A DNA stretch of 50,668 nt from Streptomyces spinoverrucosus (GTDB taxonomy: Bacteria; Actinomycetota; Actinomycetes; Streptomycetales; Streptomycetaceae): assembly GCF_006539505.1 (NCBI RefSeq), contig NZ_BJND01000015.1, forward strand, positions 1 through 50,668. Reading direction: 5' to 3'. Below the pieces are notes generated by a model that was not told where the DNA came from, searched no databases, and was given only the letters and a program-made list of their open reading frames with translations. Of the stretch, positions 23,649 through 31,597 are shown in pieces; positions within the stretch are counted from its first letter, which is position 1; each line of letters begins with the position of its first letter. The position numbers and the translations under genes were made by a program.

Positions 23649-25046
23649 TTATACGCCCCGACTGACAGAACTCATATTGAAATCCGGGATCCGCAGCGGC
23701 GGCATCGCGGCCCTGGTGAACCAGTCGCTCCACTCCCGGGGCAGCGTCTTCTCCGTGCGCCCGGCCTCGACGGCCCGGCCCAGCAGCCCGACCGGCGACT
23801 CGTTGAACCGGAAGTTGTTCACCTCGCCGGTGACCTCCCCGTTCTCGACGAGGTAGACGCCGTCCCGGGTCAGGCCGGTCAGCAGCAGCGTCGCCGGGTC
23901 GACCTCGCGGATGTACCACAGGCAGGTCAGCAGCAGCCCGCGCTCGGTGCTCGCGACCATCTCGTCCAGGGAGCGGCCCTCGCCCCCGTTCTCCAGGATC
24001 AGATTGTCGATCCCCGGCGCCAGCGGCAGCCCGGTCAGCCCCGCGCTGTGCCGACTGGTGAGCAGATGCCTCAGCTCACCCTCGGCCACCCACTCCGTCG
24101 GCGTCAGCGGCAGACCGTTGTCGAACACCGACGAGTCGCCCCCGGAGGAATGCGCGAGCACGAAGGGCGCGGCCTCGAGGCCCGGCTCGTTGGGGTCGCT
24201 GCGCAGGGTCAGCGGCAGCTCGGTGAGCCGCTCACCCACGCGCGTGCCGCCGCCCGGCTTGGAGAACACCGTCCGGCCCTCCGCCGCGTCCCGGCCCGAC
24301 GCCGACCACATCTGGTAGATCAGCAGGTCCGCGACCGCGGTCGGCGGCAGCAGCGTCTCGTACCGCCCGGCGGGCAGCTCCACGCGCCGCTCGGCCCAGC
24401 CCAGGCGTACGGCCAGCTCGGCGTCCAGCGCCGCCGGGTCGACGTCCTTGAAGTCCCGTGTCGACCGGCCGGCCCACGCCGAGCGGGTCCTGTCGGGCGA
24501 CTTGGCGTTCAGTTCCAGCGTCCCGTTCGGCTGGTCGTGCCGCAGCCGCAGCCCCGCCGACGTACCGAGGTAGCTGGAGGTCATCTCGTGGTTGGCGAAG
24601 CCGTACAGCTCGCGGCCGCCCGCACGCGCGCGTGCGAACGCCTCACCCAGCGCCGGCGCGAAGTCGGCGAACACGGCGGACGAGGTCTCGGCGGGCGTGT
24701 CCGTGAAGTCGGGCGACTCCGGCACGCCCGTCACCAGCGGCTGCGCGTCCTCGGCGGGCCCGGCGCCCCGCGCGGCGGCCTCCGCGGCCCGCACCAGGGG
24801 TTCCAGCTCATCCACGGTCACCGCGGACCGCGACACGACACCCGACGCCGTGCCCTCCTTGCCGTCGACGGTCGCCACGACGGTGAGCGTCCGCCCGCGC
24901 GTGACGCCGTTCGTGGTCAGCGCGTTGCCCGCCCAGCGCAGGTTGGCGGTCGAATGCTCGTCGGCGATCACGACACAGCCGTCGGCCCGGGACAGCTCCA
25001 GGGCCCGCTCGACGATCTCGTGCGGCTTGTGGTTGGGGGCGCTCAT
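23649..25046 (-). CDS. TldE/PmbA-like metallopeptidase subunit
   Basis: 465 residues, TldD/PmbA family, without a HExxxH metal motif; hence the non-catalytic TldE-type partner. Recognisable parts are VIADEHSTANLRWAGNALTT, HEMTSSYLGTSAGLRLRHDQ and the C-terminal LLTCLWYIREVDPATLLLTG with GVYLVENGEVTGEVNNFRFN. TldD/TldE heterodimers degrade unfolded peptides and mature some RiPPs (microcin B17). It overlaps the TldD gene by 4 bases (ATGA, 25043-25046). Confidence 0.88.
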   Translation of the reverse strand: MSAPNHKPHEIVERALELSRADGCVVIADEHSTANLRWAGNALTTNGVTRGRTLTVVATVDGKEGTASGVVSRSAVTVDELEPLVRAAEAAARGAGPAEDAQPLVTGVPESPDFTDTPAETSSAVFADFAPALGEAFARARAGGRELYGFANHEMTSSYLGTSAGLRLRHDQPNGTLELNAKSPDRTRSAWAGRSTRDFKDVDPAALDAELAVRLGWAERRVELPAGRYETLLPPTAVADLLIYQMWSASGRDAAEGRTVFSKPGGGTRVGERLTELPLTLRSDPNEPGLEAAPFVLAHSSGGDSSVFDNGLPLTPTEWVAEGELRHLLTSRHSAGLTGLPLAPGIDNLILENGGEGRSLDEMVASTERGLLLTCLWYIREVDPATLLLTGLTRDGVYLVENGEVTGEVNNFRFNESPVGLLGRAVEAGRTEKTLPREWSDWFTRAAMPPLRIPDFNMSSVSRGV

Positions 25047-26566
25047 CGACCGGCCTCCTGGGTGGTGTTCAGAATGTTGACGCCCCTGAAGAGGGCCGAA
25101 GGGCAGCCGTGCGACACGGCCGCCACCTGGCCCGGCTGGGCCTTGCCGCAGTTGAAGGCGCCGCCGAGGACATACGTCTGGGGACCGCCGACGGCCGCCA
25201 TGGAGCCCCAGAAGTCGGTCGTCGTCGCCTGGTAGGCGACGTCCCGCAGCTGCCCCGCGAGCCGCCCGTTCTCGATCCGGAAGAAACGCTGCCCGGTGAA
25301 CTGGAAGTTGTAGCGCTGCATGTCGATCGACCAGGACCGGTCACCGACGACGTAGATGCCCCGCTCCACACCCCCGATGAGGTCCTCGGTCGACATCCCG
25401 GCCGGATCCGGCTGCAATGACACATTGGCCATCCGCTGCACCGGCACATGCGCGGGGGAGTCGGCGTAGGCGCACCCGTTGGACCGCTCGAACCCGGTCA
25501 GCCGGGCGATCCTGCGGTCGAGCTGATAGCCGACGAGGGTGCCGTCCTTGACGAGGTCCCAGGACTGCGCCTGCACGCCCTCGTCGTCGTACCCGATGGT
25601 GGCGAGGCCGTGCTCGGCGGTGCGGTCGCCGGTGACGTTCATCAGCTGCGAGCCGTACTTCAGCTTGCCGAGCTGGTCGAAGGTGGCGAAGGAGGTGCCG
25701 GCGTAGGCGGCCTCGTAGCCGAGCGCGCGGTCCAGTTCGGTGGCGTGCCCGATGGACTCGTGGATGGTCAGCCACAGGTTGGACGGGTCGACGACGAGGT
25801 CGTACAGGCCGGGCTCCACGCTCGGCGCGCGCATCTTCTCGGCGAGCAGATCGGGCAGCTGGGCGAGTTCGGCGTCCCAGTCCCAGCCGGTGCCCGTGAG
25901 GTACTCCCAGCCGCGTCCGACGGGCGGTGCGATGGTGCGCATGGAGTCGAACTCCCCGGTCGACTCGTCGACCGACACCGCGGTCAGCTGAGGGTGCAGC
26001 CGTACGCGCTGCTGTGTGGTCACGGTCCCGGCGGTGTCGGCGTAGAACTTGTTCTCGTGCACGGTGAGCAGCGAGGCGTCCACATGGTCGACCCCGTCGG
26101 CGGCGAGCAGCCGCTCGCTCCACTCGGCCAGGAGCCCCGACTTCTCCTCGTCGGGCACGGTGAACGGATCGATCTCGTACGACGAGATCCACGTCTTGTC
26201 GGCATGCACCGGCTCGTCGGCCAGCTCCACTCGCTCGTCCGACCCGGCCGCCTTGATCACCTGCGCGGACAGCTTCGCCATCGCCACGGCCTGGCTCGCC
26301 ACCCGCGCGGCCGCGTCCATGGTCAGGTCCACACCGGACGCGAACCCCCAGGTCCCGCCGTGCACGACCCGCACCGCGTACCCGAGGTCGGTGGTGTCCG
26401 ACGACCCGGACGGCTTGCCGTCCCTGAGCCGCCAGGACGCGCTGCGCACCCGCTCCAACCGGAAGTCGGCATGCTCCGCCCCCAGCGCCCGCGCGCGTGC
26501 GAGCGCGGCGTCGGCCAGGGCGCGTAGCGGAAGCGCCGTGAAGGCTTCGTCGATGGTATGAGGCAC
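25043..26566 (-). CDS. tldD: TldD-type zinc metallopeptidase subunit
   Basis: 507 residues. The zinc motif HESIGHATE (HExxxH, about 268-276) identifies the catalytic subunit; the C-terminus has FNCGKAQPGQVAAVSHGCPS, the family's metal/active-site end segment. Starts at GTG 26566 with GGAGA at about 26573-26577. Forms a coupled pair with the TldE-like gene. No RiPP precursor or cyclodehydratase is nearby, so a general peptide-turnover role is more likely than natural-product maturation. Confidence 0.9.
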   Translation of the reverse strand: MPHTIDEAFTALPLRALADAALARARALGAEHADFRLERVRSASWRLRDGKPSGSSDTTDLGYAVRVVHGGTWGFASGVDLTMDAAARVASQAVAMAKLSAQVIKAAGSDERVELADEPVHADKTWISSYEIDPFTVPDEEKSGLLAEWSERLLAADGVDHVDASLLTVHENKFYADTAGTVTTQQRVRLHPQLTAVSVDESTGEFDSMRTIAPPVGRGWEYLTGTGWDWDAELAQLPDLLAEKMRAPSVEPGLYDLVVDPSNLWLTIHESIGHATELDRALGYEAAYAGTSFATFDQLGKLKYGSQLMNVTGDRTAEHGLATIGYDDEGVQAQSWDLVKDGTLVGYQLDRRIARLTGFERSNGCAYADSPAHVPVQRMANVSLQPDPAGMSTEDLIGGVERGIYVVGDRSWSIDMQRYNFQFTGQRFFRIENGRLAGQLRDVAYQATTTDFWGSMAAVGGPQTYVLGGAFNCGKAQPGQVAAVSHGCPSALFRGVNILNTTQEAGR

Positions 26567-26604
26567 CGAGGGTCTCCCTGCTGTCGTCGCCTGTCGGGTC
26601 CGAT

Positions 26605-26636
26605 CATGTCGCGGGAGCGGTCCCGCGGACCACATG
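26605..26636. promoter_or_regulatory. Inverted repeat CGCGGGA-gcgg-TCCCGCG between tldD and fabG
   Basis: CGCGGGA at 26610-26616 and TCCCGCG at 26621-26627 form perfect 7-bp arms. An outer CATGT (26605-26609) matches ACATG (26632-26636). It lies in the divergent tldD/fabG region, where a terminator would have no obvious purpose, so an operator or a structured 5' leader is more likely. Confidence 0.45.
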
Positions 26637-26671
26637 TTTCAGTCCGCCGTACGCGACTTTCTGTAGGGATT

Positions 26672-26699
26672 CGACAGTGGCGCCCCCGCGCCACTGTCG
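26672..26699. promoter_or_regulatory. Perfect 12-bp inverted repeat upstream of fabG
   Basis: CGACAGTGGCGC (26672-26683), loop CCCC, GCGCCACTGTCG (26688-26699). It is 109 bp before the fabG start in a divergent gap. Perfect arms of this length suggest a dimeric regulator site or a strong RNA hairpin; no fatty-acid regulator with this target is known to me. Confidence 0.55.
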
Positions 26700-26807
26700 G
26701 TGCCCGAATGTCCTGTGGCGTGGGCGGACCGATAGGTTTTCGGTGAAGCCGCCTGTCATCCAGGTGTTCGGGCGGGGGTACCAGACCGCTATCGAAAGGG
26801 TGATCCG

Positions 26808-27527
26808 TTGAGCCGCTCGGTTCTCGTCACCGGAGGCAACCGGGGCATCGGCCTCGCCATCGCCCGCGCTTTCGCCGACGCCGGCGACAAGGTCGCGATC
26901 ACTTACCGCTCGGGTGAGCCGCCGGCCGCCCTGGCGGAATTGGGCTGCCTCGCCGTCAAGTGCGACATCACCGACCCCGAACAGGTGGAGCAGGCCTACA
27001 AGGAGATCGAGGCCGAGCACGGCCCCGTCGAGGTCCTGATCGCCAACGCCGGGATCACCAAGGACCAGCTCCTGATGCGGATGTCCGAGGACGACTTCAC
27101 CTCGGTCATCGACACCAACCTCACCGGCACCTTCCGGGTCGTCAAGCGCGCCAACCGCGGCATGCTGCGTGCCAAGAAGGGCCGGGTCGTCCTGATCTCG
27201 TCGGTGGTCGGGCTGCTCGGCTCGGCGGGTCAGGCGAACTACGCCGCCTCCAAGGCCGCGCTGGTCGGCTTCGCGCGCTCCCTCGCCCGTGAGCTGGGCT
27301 CGCGCAACATCACCTTCAACGTCGTCGCGCCGGGCTTCGTCGACACCGACATGACGCAGGCGCTGACCGACGAGCAGCGCGCGAACATCGTGTCGCAGGT
27401 GCCGCTCGGCCGGTACGCGCAGCCCGGGGAGATCGCCGCGACGGTGCGGTTCCTCGCCTCGGACGACGCCTCGTACATCACTGGAGCCGTCATCCCCGTA
27501 GACGGCGGACTGGGAATGGGTCACTGA
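26808..27527 (+). CDS. fabG: 3-oxoacyl-ACP reductase FabG-type SDR
   Basis: 239 residues. Cofactor motif GGNRGIG (9-15), NAG, catalytic Ser near 131 and YAASK (about 145-149), ending in the family pattern YITGAVIPVDGGLGMGH. Starts at an unusual TTG (26808) with AAAGGG upstream. It stands 5 bp before fabI in an operon, matching the S. coelicolor pair I recall as SCO1815-SCO1814. It reduces beta-ketoacyl-ACP with NADPH in fatty-acid elongation, or is a dedicated isozyme. Confidence 0.9.
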   Translation: MSRSVLVTGGNRGIGLAIARAFADAGDKVAITYRSGEPPAALAELGCLAVKCDITDPEQVEQAYKEIEAEHGPVEVLIANAGITKDQLLMRMSEDDFTSVIDTNLTGTFRVVKRANRGMLRAKKGRVVLISSVVGLLGSAGQANYAASKAALVGFARSLARELGSRNITFNVVAPGFVDTDMTQALTDEQRANIVSQVPLGRYAQPGEIAATVRFLASDDASYITGAVIPVDGGLGMGH

Positions 27528-27532
27528 TCACC

Positions 27533-28300
27533 ATGAGCGGAATTCTCGAGGGCAAGCGCGTCCTGATCACCGGTGTGCTGACGGAGGCCTCCATCGCCTT
27601 CCACGCCGCGAAGCTGGCCCAGGAGCAGGGCGCCGAGGTCATCCTCACCGCGTTCCCGCGGCCCACGCTGACCGAGCGCATCGCCAAGAAGCTCCCCAAG
27701 CCCACCAAGGTCATCGAGCTCGATGTCACCAACGACGAGCACCTCGGGCGCCTGGCCGACGTCGTCGGCGAGGAGCTCGGCGGTCTGGACGGCGTCGTGC
27801 ACTCCATCGGCTTCGCGCCGCAGGACGCGCTCGGCGGCAACTTCCTCAACACGCCGTTCGAGTCGGTCGCCACGGCCATGCACGTCTCGGCGTTCTCCCT
27901 CAAGTCGCTGACCATGGCTTGCCTGCCGCTGATGCAGAACGGCGGCTCGGTCGTAGGTCTCACCTTCGACGCCCAGTTCGCCTGGCCGCAGTACGACTGG
28001 ATGGGCCCCGCCAAGGCCGCCCTGGAGGCGACCAACCGCTACATGGCGCGGGACCTCGGCAAGCAGAACATCCGCTGCAACCTCATCTCGGCGGGCCCGC
28101 TCGGCTCCATGGCCGCCAAGTCCATCCCGGGCTTCGGCGAGCTGGCCTCCGTGTGGGACAGCCGCTCCCCGCTGGAGTGGGACCTCAAGGACCCGGAGCC
28201 GGCCGGCCGCGGTGTCGTCGCCCTGCTGAGCGACTGGTTCCCGAAGACCACGGGCGAGATCATCCACGTGGACGGCGGTCTGCACGCCATCGGCGCCTGA
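27533..28300 (+). CDS. fabI: Enoyl-ACP reductase FabI/InhA
   Basis: 255 residues. The N-terminus MSGILEGKRVLITGVLTEAS shows the enoyl reductase GxxxxxSIA cofactor loop; YDWMGPAK (about 154-161) holds the catalytic Tyr and Lys spaced as in InhA (Y158/K165). C-terminus GEIIHVDGGLHAIGA is InhA-like. It carries out the last reduction of each fatty-acid elongation cycle and is the target class of isoniazid and triclosan. Immediately followed by the GATC cluster. Confidence 0.94.
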   Translation: MSGILEGKRVLITGVLTEASIAFHAAKLAQEQGAEVILTAFPRPTLTERIAKKLPKPTKVIELDVTNDEHLGRLADVVGEELGGLDGVVHSIGFAPQDALGGNFLNTPFESVATAMHVSAFSLKSLTMACLPLMQNGGSVVGLTFDAQFAWPQYDWMGPAKAALEATNRYMARDLGKQNIRCNLISAGPLGSMAAKSIPGFGELASVWDSRSPLEWDLKDPEPAGRGVVALLSDWFPKTTGEIIHVDGGLHAIGA

Positions 28301-28372
28301 CCGATCGATCACCCGGTGATCGATCGGTCACCTGATCCCGGTGATCGCCTGATCACCTGATCACAGCTGATC
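28301..28372. promoter_or_regulatory. Nine-copy GATC cluster with long palindrome after fabI
   Basis: Starting at the base after the fabI stop codon, 28301-28327 is a palindrome with 13-bp perfect arms around a single C. GATC occurs at 28303, 28307, 28318, 28322, 28334, 28343, 28351, 28359 and 28369. Nine in 70 bp is far above the chance rate of about 0.2. It precedes the transcription terminator. Given the gbn-like gene in this window, a binding hotspot for that protein is a reasonable inference. Confidence 0.65.
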
Positions 28373-28404
28373 AAGGGCCCGCATCCGGCTGGGTGCGGGC
28401 CCTT
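28373..28404. terminator. Terminator of the fabG-fabI operon
   Basis: AAGGGCCCGCA (28373-28383) pairs perfectly with TGCGGGCCCTT (28394-28404) around a 10-nt loop, directly after the GATC cluster. A strong GC-rich stem-loop with a short T-containing tail. Confidence 0.8.
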
Positions 28405-28516
28405 GGCGTGTCCCCCGTTCGGCCTATCCGGCCGGGCGGGGCGGGGGGCGACTGGGCACCCTGGAGTACGCGTTCACTACGCGTCCCTCCCCAGCACGGC
28501 CGAGGAGGTCCCCCTT

Positions 28517-28870
28517 GTGCGCCTGTACCGCTGCCTGGCCTCAGTGACCGTCGCCGTGGCTCTCGTCCTGTCCGCGCCGTACGACGCGCTGCCGCACGCG
28601 CGCGTGGAGGCTGGGGATGCGAAGGCTCCGCCGCCGTTCGGCGCGGCGTGCCGCACCCGGATCGAGGGCTCCCATGTGGTCGCCCACTGCCACAACCCCT
28701 ATGTGGACGTCGACCGCGTCCGCCTGCACATCGAGTGCGACCGGTGGTGGGACCTGGACACCGACAGCGCGCCCGTGGACACCGAGCCCGCGATGACCGT
28801 GCGCCTGACCGGCCGCTGCTGGAAGGAAGTCCGCTCGGCGTGGATCAGCCACCAGAACCGGGGGAGCTGA
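28517..28870 (+). CDS. Small secreted protein with two likely disulfides
   Basis: 117 residues. Signal peptide MRLYRCLASVTVAVALVLSA, then a mature part with four cysteines (AACRTR, AHCHNP, IECDRW, GRCWKE) that probably form two disulfides. No known domain recognised. GTG at 28517 follows GAGGAGG at 28502-28508. Its 3' end overlaps that of the convergent GntR gene by 26 bp. Confidence 0.75.
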   Translation: MRLYRCLASVTVAVALVLSAPYDALPHARVEAGDAKAPPPFGAACRTRIEGSHVVAHCHNPYVDVDRVRLHIECDRWWDLDTDSAPVDTEPAMTVRLTGRCWKEVRSAWISHQNRGS

Positions 28871-29540
28871 TCCGGCCAGGGCGGCACTGGAACGGATAGC
28901 TCGCCGCCTCCGTCGCCGCCGTCCCGGCGTCGCCCGCGCGGATGGCGTCCAGCAGCCGGCCGTGGTCCATGTACGTCTCGGGGGTCAGCTCCTCGCCGAT
29001 GTCCTCGCGCAGCCAGTCCCGCAGCACCTCGCCCAGGTCGGCGTGCATCGCGGTCATCACGTCGTTGTGGGAGGCGGCCACGACGGCCAGGTGGAAGGTG
29101 GCGTCCGCCGCGACGAATGCCTCCGCGTCACCCGACTCCCAGGCCTCCTCCCGCCGCAGCAGCAGCGCGTCGAGCTGCTTGAGGTCCTTCTCGGTGCGCC
29201 GCTCGGCGGCCAGCTTCGCGGCGGCCGACTCCAGCGTGGAGCGCAGCTCGGCGATGTGCCGGGGGTCGGCGCCGGCGAACCGGCGGTGCATCACGCCGGC
29301 CAGCTCGCTGGTGGCCACGACGTACGTGCCGGAGCCCTGGCGGATGTCCAGCAGGCCGTTGTGCGCCAGCGCCCGGACGGCCTCACGGACCGTGTTGCGG
29401 GCGACCCCGAGCTGCTCGACCAGCTCGGGCTCCGTCGGGATGCGGGAACCGACCGGCCACTCACCCGACGCGATCTGGTTGCGCAGCTCGGCGATGACCT
29501 GTTCGGACAGTGCCGAACGGCGGGGATGGCTCAAAGGCAT
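28845..29540 (-). CDS. GntR-family regulator, FadR/FCD subgroup
   Basis: 231 residues. N-terminal winged HTH (LSEQVIAELRNQIASGEWPV, RIPTEPELVEQLGVARNTVR, EAVRALAHNGLLDIRQGSGT) and an all-helical FCD ligand domain (AELRSTLESAAAKLAAERRT, FHLAVVAASHNDVM). Such proteins repress neighbours until an acid-type ligand binds, often with a metal in the FCD pocket. ATG at 29540 has AAGGTG upstream. Divergent from a CynX-like MFS gene, with a palindromic region between, so that exporter is the likely target. Confidence 0.9.
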   Translation of the reverse strand: MPLSHPRRSALSEQVIAELRNQIASGEWPVGSRIPTEPELVEQLGVARNTVREAVRALAHNGLLDIRQGSGTYVVATSELAGVMHRRFAGADPRHIAELRSTLESAAAKLAAERRTEKDLKQLDALLLRREEAWESGDAEAFVAADATFHLAVVAASHNDVMTAMHADLGEVLRDWLREDIGEELTPETYMDHGRLLDAIRAGDAGTAATEAASYPFQCRPGRISSPGSGG

Positions 29541-29594
29541 GGCACACCTTCGCACGGGAACGCCGACTGCGGACCGCACCGGGATGGACAACCA

Positions 29595-29615
29595 ATCATC
29601 CCATGATTCTATGAT
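29595..29615. promoter_or_regulatory. Candidate GntR operator at the MFS transporter start
   Basis: ATCAT-ccc-ATGAT (29595-29607) is a 13-bp inverted repeat, followed by a third ATGAT at 29611-29615. It lies between the divergent regulator (29540) and transporter (29623) genes, AT-rich in a GC-rich setting, which fits an operator/promoter. Confidence 0.5.
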
Positions 29616-29622
29616 GGGCAGC

Positions 29623-30987
29623 ATGGCAAGCGAGGAAACCCGGACGCAGCACCACCCCGACATACGCAGCTCGGCCACGGACGAGCCCCGGAACGCGACG
29701 GAAGCCTCGCCCACGCGCGCGTGGAGCCGTACGGCGGCCGGGACGTCACCCGCGCGCGCGTGGACCACGCGCCTGGTCGTCGTCGGCATCGTGCTGTCCG
29801 CCCTGAACCTCCGCCCCGCCATCACCAGCCTCGGCGCGCTCCTGGAGGAGGTCCGCGACGGGCTCGGCATGAGCGGCAGCGTGGCCGGACTGCTCACCTC
29901 CGTGCCGCCGCTCTGCTTCGCCGTCTTCGGCGTCATGGCACCGCGACTGGCCCGCCGCTTCGGTGCGGGCGCGGTGGTCTGCGCCGGCATGGCGGCCATC
30001 ACCGCGGGTCTGCTCATACGGCCGTACACGGGCGGCACGGCCGGGTTCCTGGCCGCCAGCGCCCTCGCCCTGATGGGCATCGCGGTCAGCAACGTGCTGA
30101 TGCCGGTCATCGTCAAGCGCTGGTTCCCGGACCGGGTCGGCTCCATGACCGGCCTGTACTCGATGGCGCTCGCCCTCGGCACCTCCCTCGCGGCCGCGGT
30201 GACCGTGCCCATGACCGAGGCGCTGGGCGGCAGTTGGCAGTCGGGCCTCGCCGTATGGGCGGCGCTGGCGGCCGCGGCCGTGCTGCCGTGGCTTCCGTTC
30301 GTACGGGACCGAGGGGGCGTACGGGGCGAGGGCCCGGCCTCCGCCGCACAGACGTCCGGACGTGAGCCGCACGCCCGCGGGGAGGCCGCCTCGGCTCCCG
30401 CGCTGCGGATCACCCGGAGCCGTACCGCCTGGGCGCTCGCCGTCTTCTTCGGGCTCCAGGCCACCGCCGCGTACATCACGATGGGCTGGATGCCGCAGAT
30501 CTTCCGCGACGCGGGCGTCCCCGCGGGCACGGCCGGACTGCTCCTCGCCGTCACCATGGTGATGGGCGTGCCGCTGGCCTTCGTCATCCCGCGCCTGGCC
30601 ACCCGGCTGCCCCAGCAGGGCCCGATCGCGCTCGCGCTGGGCGTCTGCGGACTCGCCGGATACGCCGGGCTGTACCTCGCGCCGGCCGGGGGCGCCTGGG
30701 CCTGGGCCGTGCTGCTCGGCGTCTCCAACTGCGCCTTCCCACTGGCCCTCACGATGGTCGGGATGCGGGCGCGCACCGGCGCGGGCGTCGCCCAGCTGTC
30801 GGCGTTCGCGCAGAGCACCGGGTATCTGATCTCCATCCCCGGGCCCCTGCTGGTGGGCGTCCTCTACCAGCACAGCGGCGGCTGGGGCCTGCCGCTCGCG
30901 CTGATGGCCGCGCTGATGGTCCCCCAGATGGCGGTGGGCCTGCTGGCGGGCCGCAACCGCACGGTGGAGGACGAGGCGGCTCGCTGA
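29623..30987 (+). CDS. CynX/NimT-like MFS transporter
   Basis: About 454 residues with 12 membrane helices. The first core segment RLVVVGIVLSALNLRPAITS with LGALLEEVRDGLGMSGSVAG is typical of the cyanate/2-nitroimidazole (CynX/NimT) MFS group. A polar 45-residue N-terminus precedes helix 1. ATG at 29623 chosen because the operator-like palindrome extends to 29615; ATGs at 29611 and 29614 are alternatives. Substrate unknown. Control by the divergent FadR-type regulator is likely, and the SGM_5486 micro-protein follows 43 bp later. Confidence 0.85.
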   Translation: MASEETRTQHHPDIRSSATDEPRNATEASPTRAWSRTAAGTSPARAWTTRLVVVGIVLSALNLRPAITSLGALLEEVRDGLGMSGSVAGLLTSVPPLCFAVFGVMAPRLARRFGAGAVVCAGMAAITAGLLIRPYTGGTAGFLAASALALMGIAVSNVLMPVIVKRWFPDRVGSMTGLYSMALALGTSLAAAVTVPMTEALGGSWQSGLAVWAALAAAAVLPWLPFVRDRGGVRGEGPASAAQTSGREPHARGEAASAPALRITRSRTAWALAVFFGLQATAAYITMGWMPQIFRDAGVPAGTAGLLLAVTMVMGVPLAFVIPRLATRLPQQGPIALALGVCGLAGYAGLYLAPAGGAWAWAVLLGVSNCAFPLALTMVGMRARTGAGVAQLSAFAQSTGYLISIPGPLLVGVLYQHSGGWGLPLALMAALMVPQMAVGLLAGRNRTVEDEAAR

Positions 30988-31030
30988 CCCCCGCGGATCC
31001 GGCGCGGGCGCGGAGTGCGAGACTTGCCGT

Positions 31031-31147
31031 ATGCCAGTGCTCGACCCGAACCCCCGCAACGGCCAGAAGAAGATGCTGCTCGTCTTCGGCTCGTTCCTCG
31101 CCATCTTCGTGATCATCGCCATCATCGCGTCCATCGCCGCGCCGTGA
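31031..31147 (+). CDS. SGM_5486 family transporter-associated micro-protein
   Basis: 38 residues: MPVLDPNPRNGQKKMLLVFG followed by a single Ile-rich membrane helix (SFLAIFVIIAIIASIAAP). This matches the Streptomyces SGM_5486 family, small proteins encoded beside CynX-like MFS transporters. ATG at 31031, 43 bp after the transporter stop, so probably the same transcript. The role is unknown; a regulatory or assembly subunit is plausible. Confidence 0.8.
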   Translation: MPVLDPNPRNGQKKMLLVFGSFLAIFVIIAIIASIAAP

Positions 31148-31172
31148 CGGCTTCCCCGCTGCCCTGCGGGCC

Positions 31173-31204
31173 ATGGTGGGGCTAGCCCCACCATCCCCTA
31201 GGGG
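31173..31204. terminator. 22-bp perfect palindrome plus CCCCTAGGGG (terminator or operator)
   Basis: 31173-31194 is a perfect 22-bp palindrome (ATGGTGGGGCT and its complement); 31195-31204 CCCCTAGGGG is another perfect 10-bp palindrome. As RNA the first could end the transporter transcript. The second lies 120 bp upstream of the next gene and could be a regulator site. Confidence 0.5.
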
Positions 31205-31324
31205 GCGAGGGTCAGGGTCAAGTGGGTGGATCACCGGATGGGTTGGCGGCTCTTGATTCCGTAGCTTCGAAATGTGGCCACAGGACGCGGGCCATCACCG
31301 TCGAGGACGACCCACGGAGGCAGC

Positions 31325-31531
31325 ATGTCGGCCAGCACGCACACCCGGCCCCGCCCGGCGACCACGGGCCGTGTCGACAGCCGCCTGCCCTGGTGGGCCC
31401 TCGCCCTGCCGACGCTCGCCTTCGTCGTCCTGCTGGCGCTGATTCTGAACCCCTCCGAGGCCCACGCGGCGAGCGGCGAGCCGGCGATCGCCCACCTCGT
31501 CGAGCGCGCCCATCAGCTGATATCGCGCTGA
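31325..31531 (+). CDS. Small membrane protein
   Basis: 68 residues; a polar N-terminus, one membrane helix (about 39-62, LPWWALALPTLAFVVLLALI) and a short AHAASGEPAIAHLVERAHQL tail. CGGAGGCAGC before the ATG at 31325. Unknown function; the upstream palindromes suggest regulated expression. Confidence 0.7.
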   Translation: MSASTHTRPRPATTGRVDSRLPWWALALPTLAFVVLLALILNPSEAHAASGEPAIAHLVERAHQLISR

Positions 31532-31597
31532 GCACGCCCCAAGCCGCCCGTCAACTCCCTGCGCCCCATGGCCTGTTTTCATGCGAAGCTGGATCTC

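Noticed and set aside
25043..26566. RiPP biosynthetic cluster around TldD/TldE
   Set aside because: No precursor peptide, cyclodehydratase or transporter next to the pair; neighbours are tyrS and fabG.
26808..28300. Part of a polyketide or other natural-product cluster
   Set aside because: fabG-fabI are the primary fatty-acid pair; no synthase, carrier protein or tailoring genes are adjacent.
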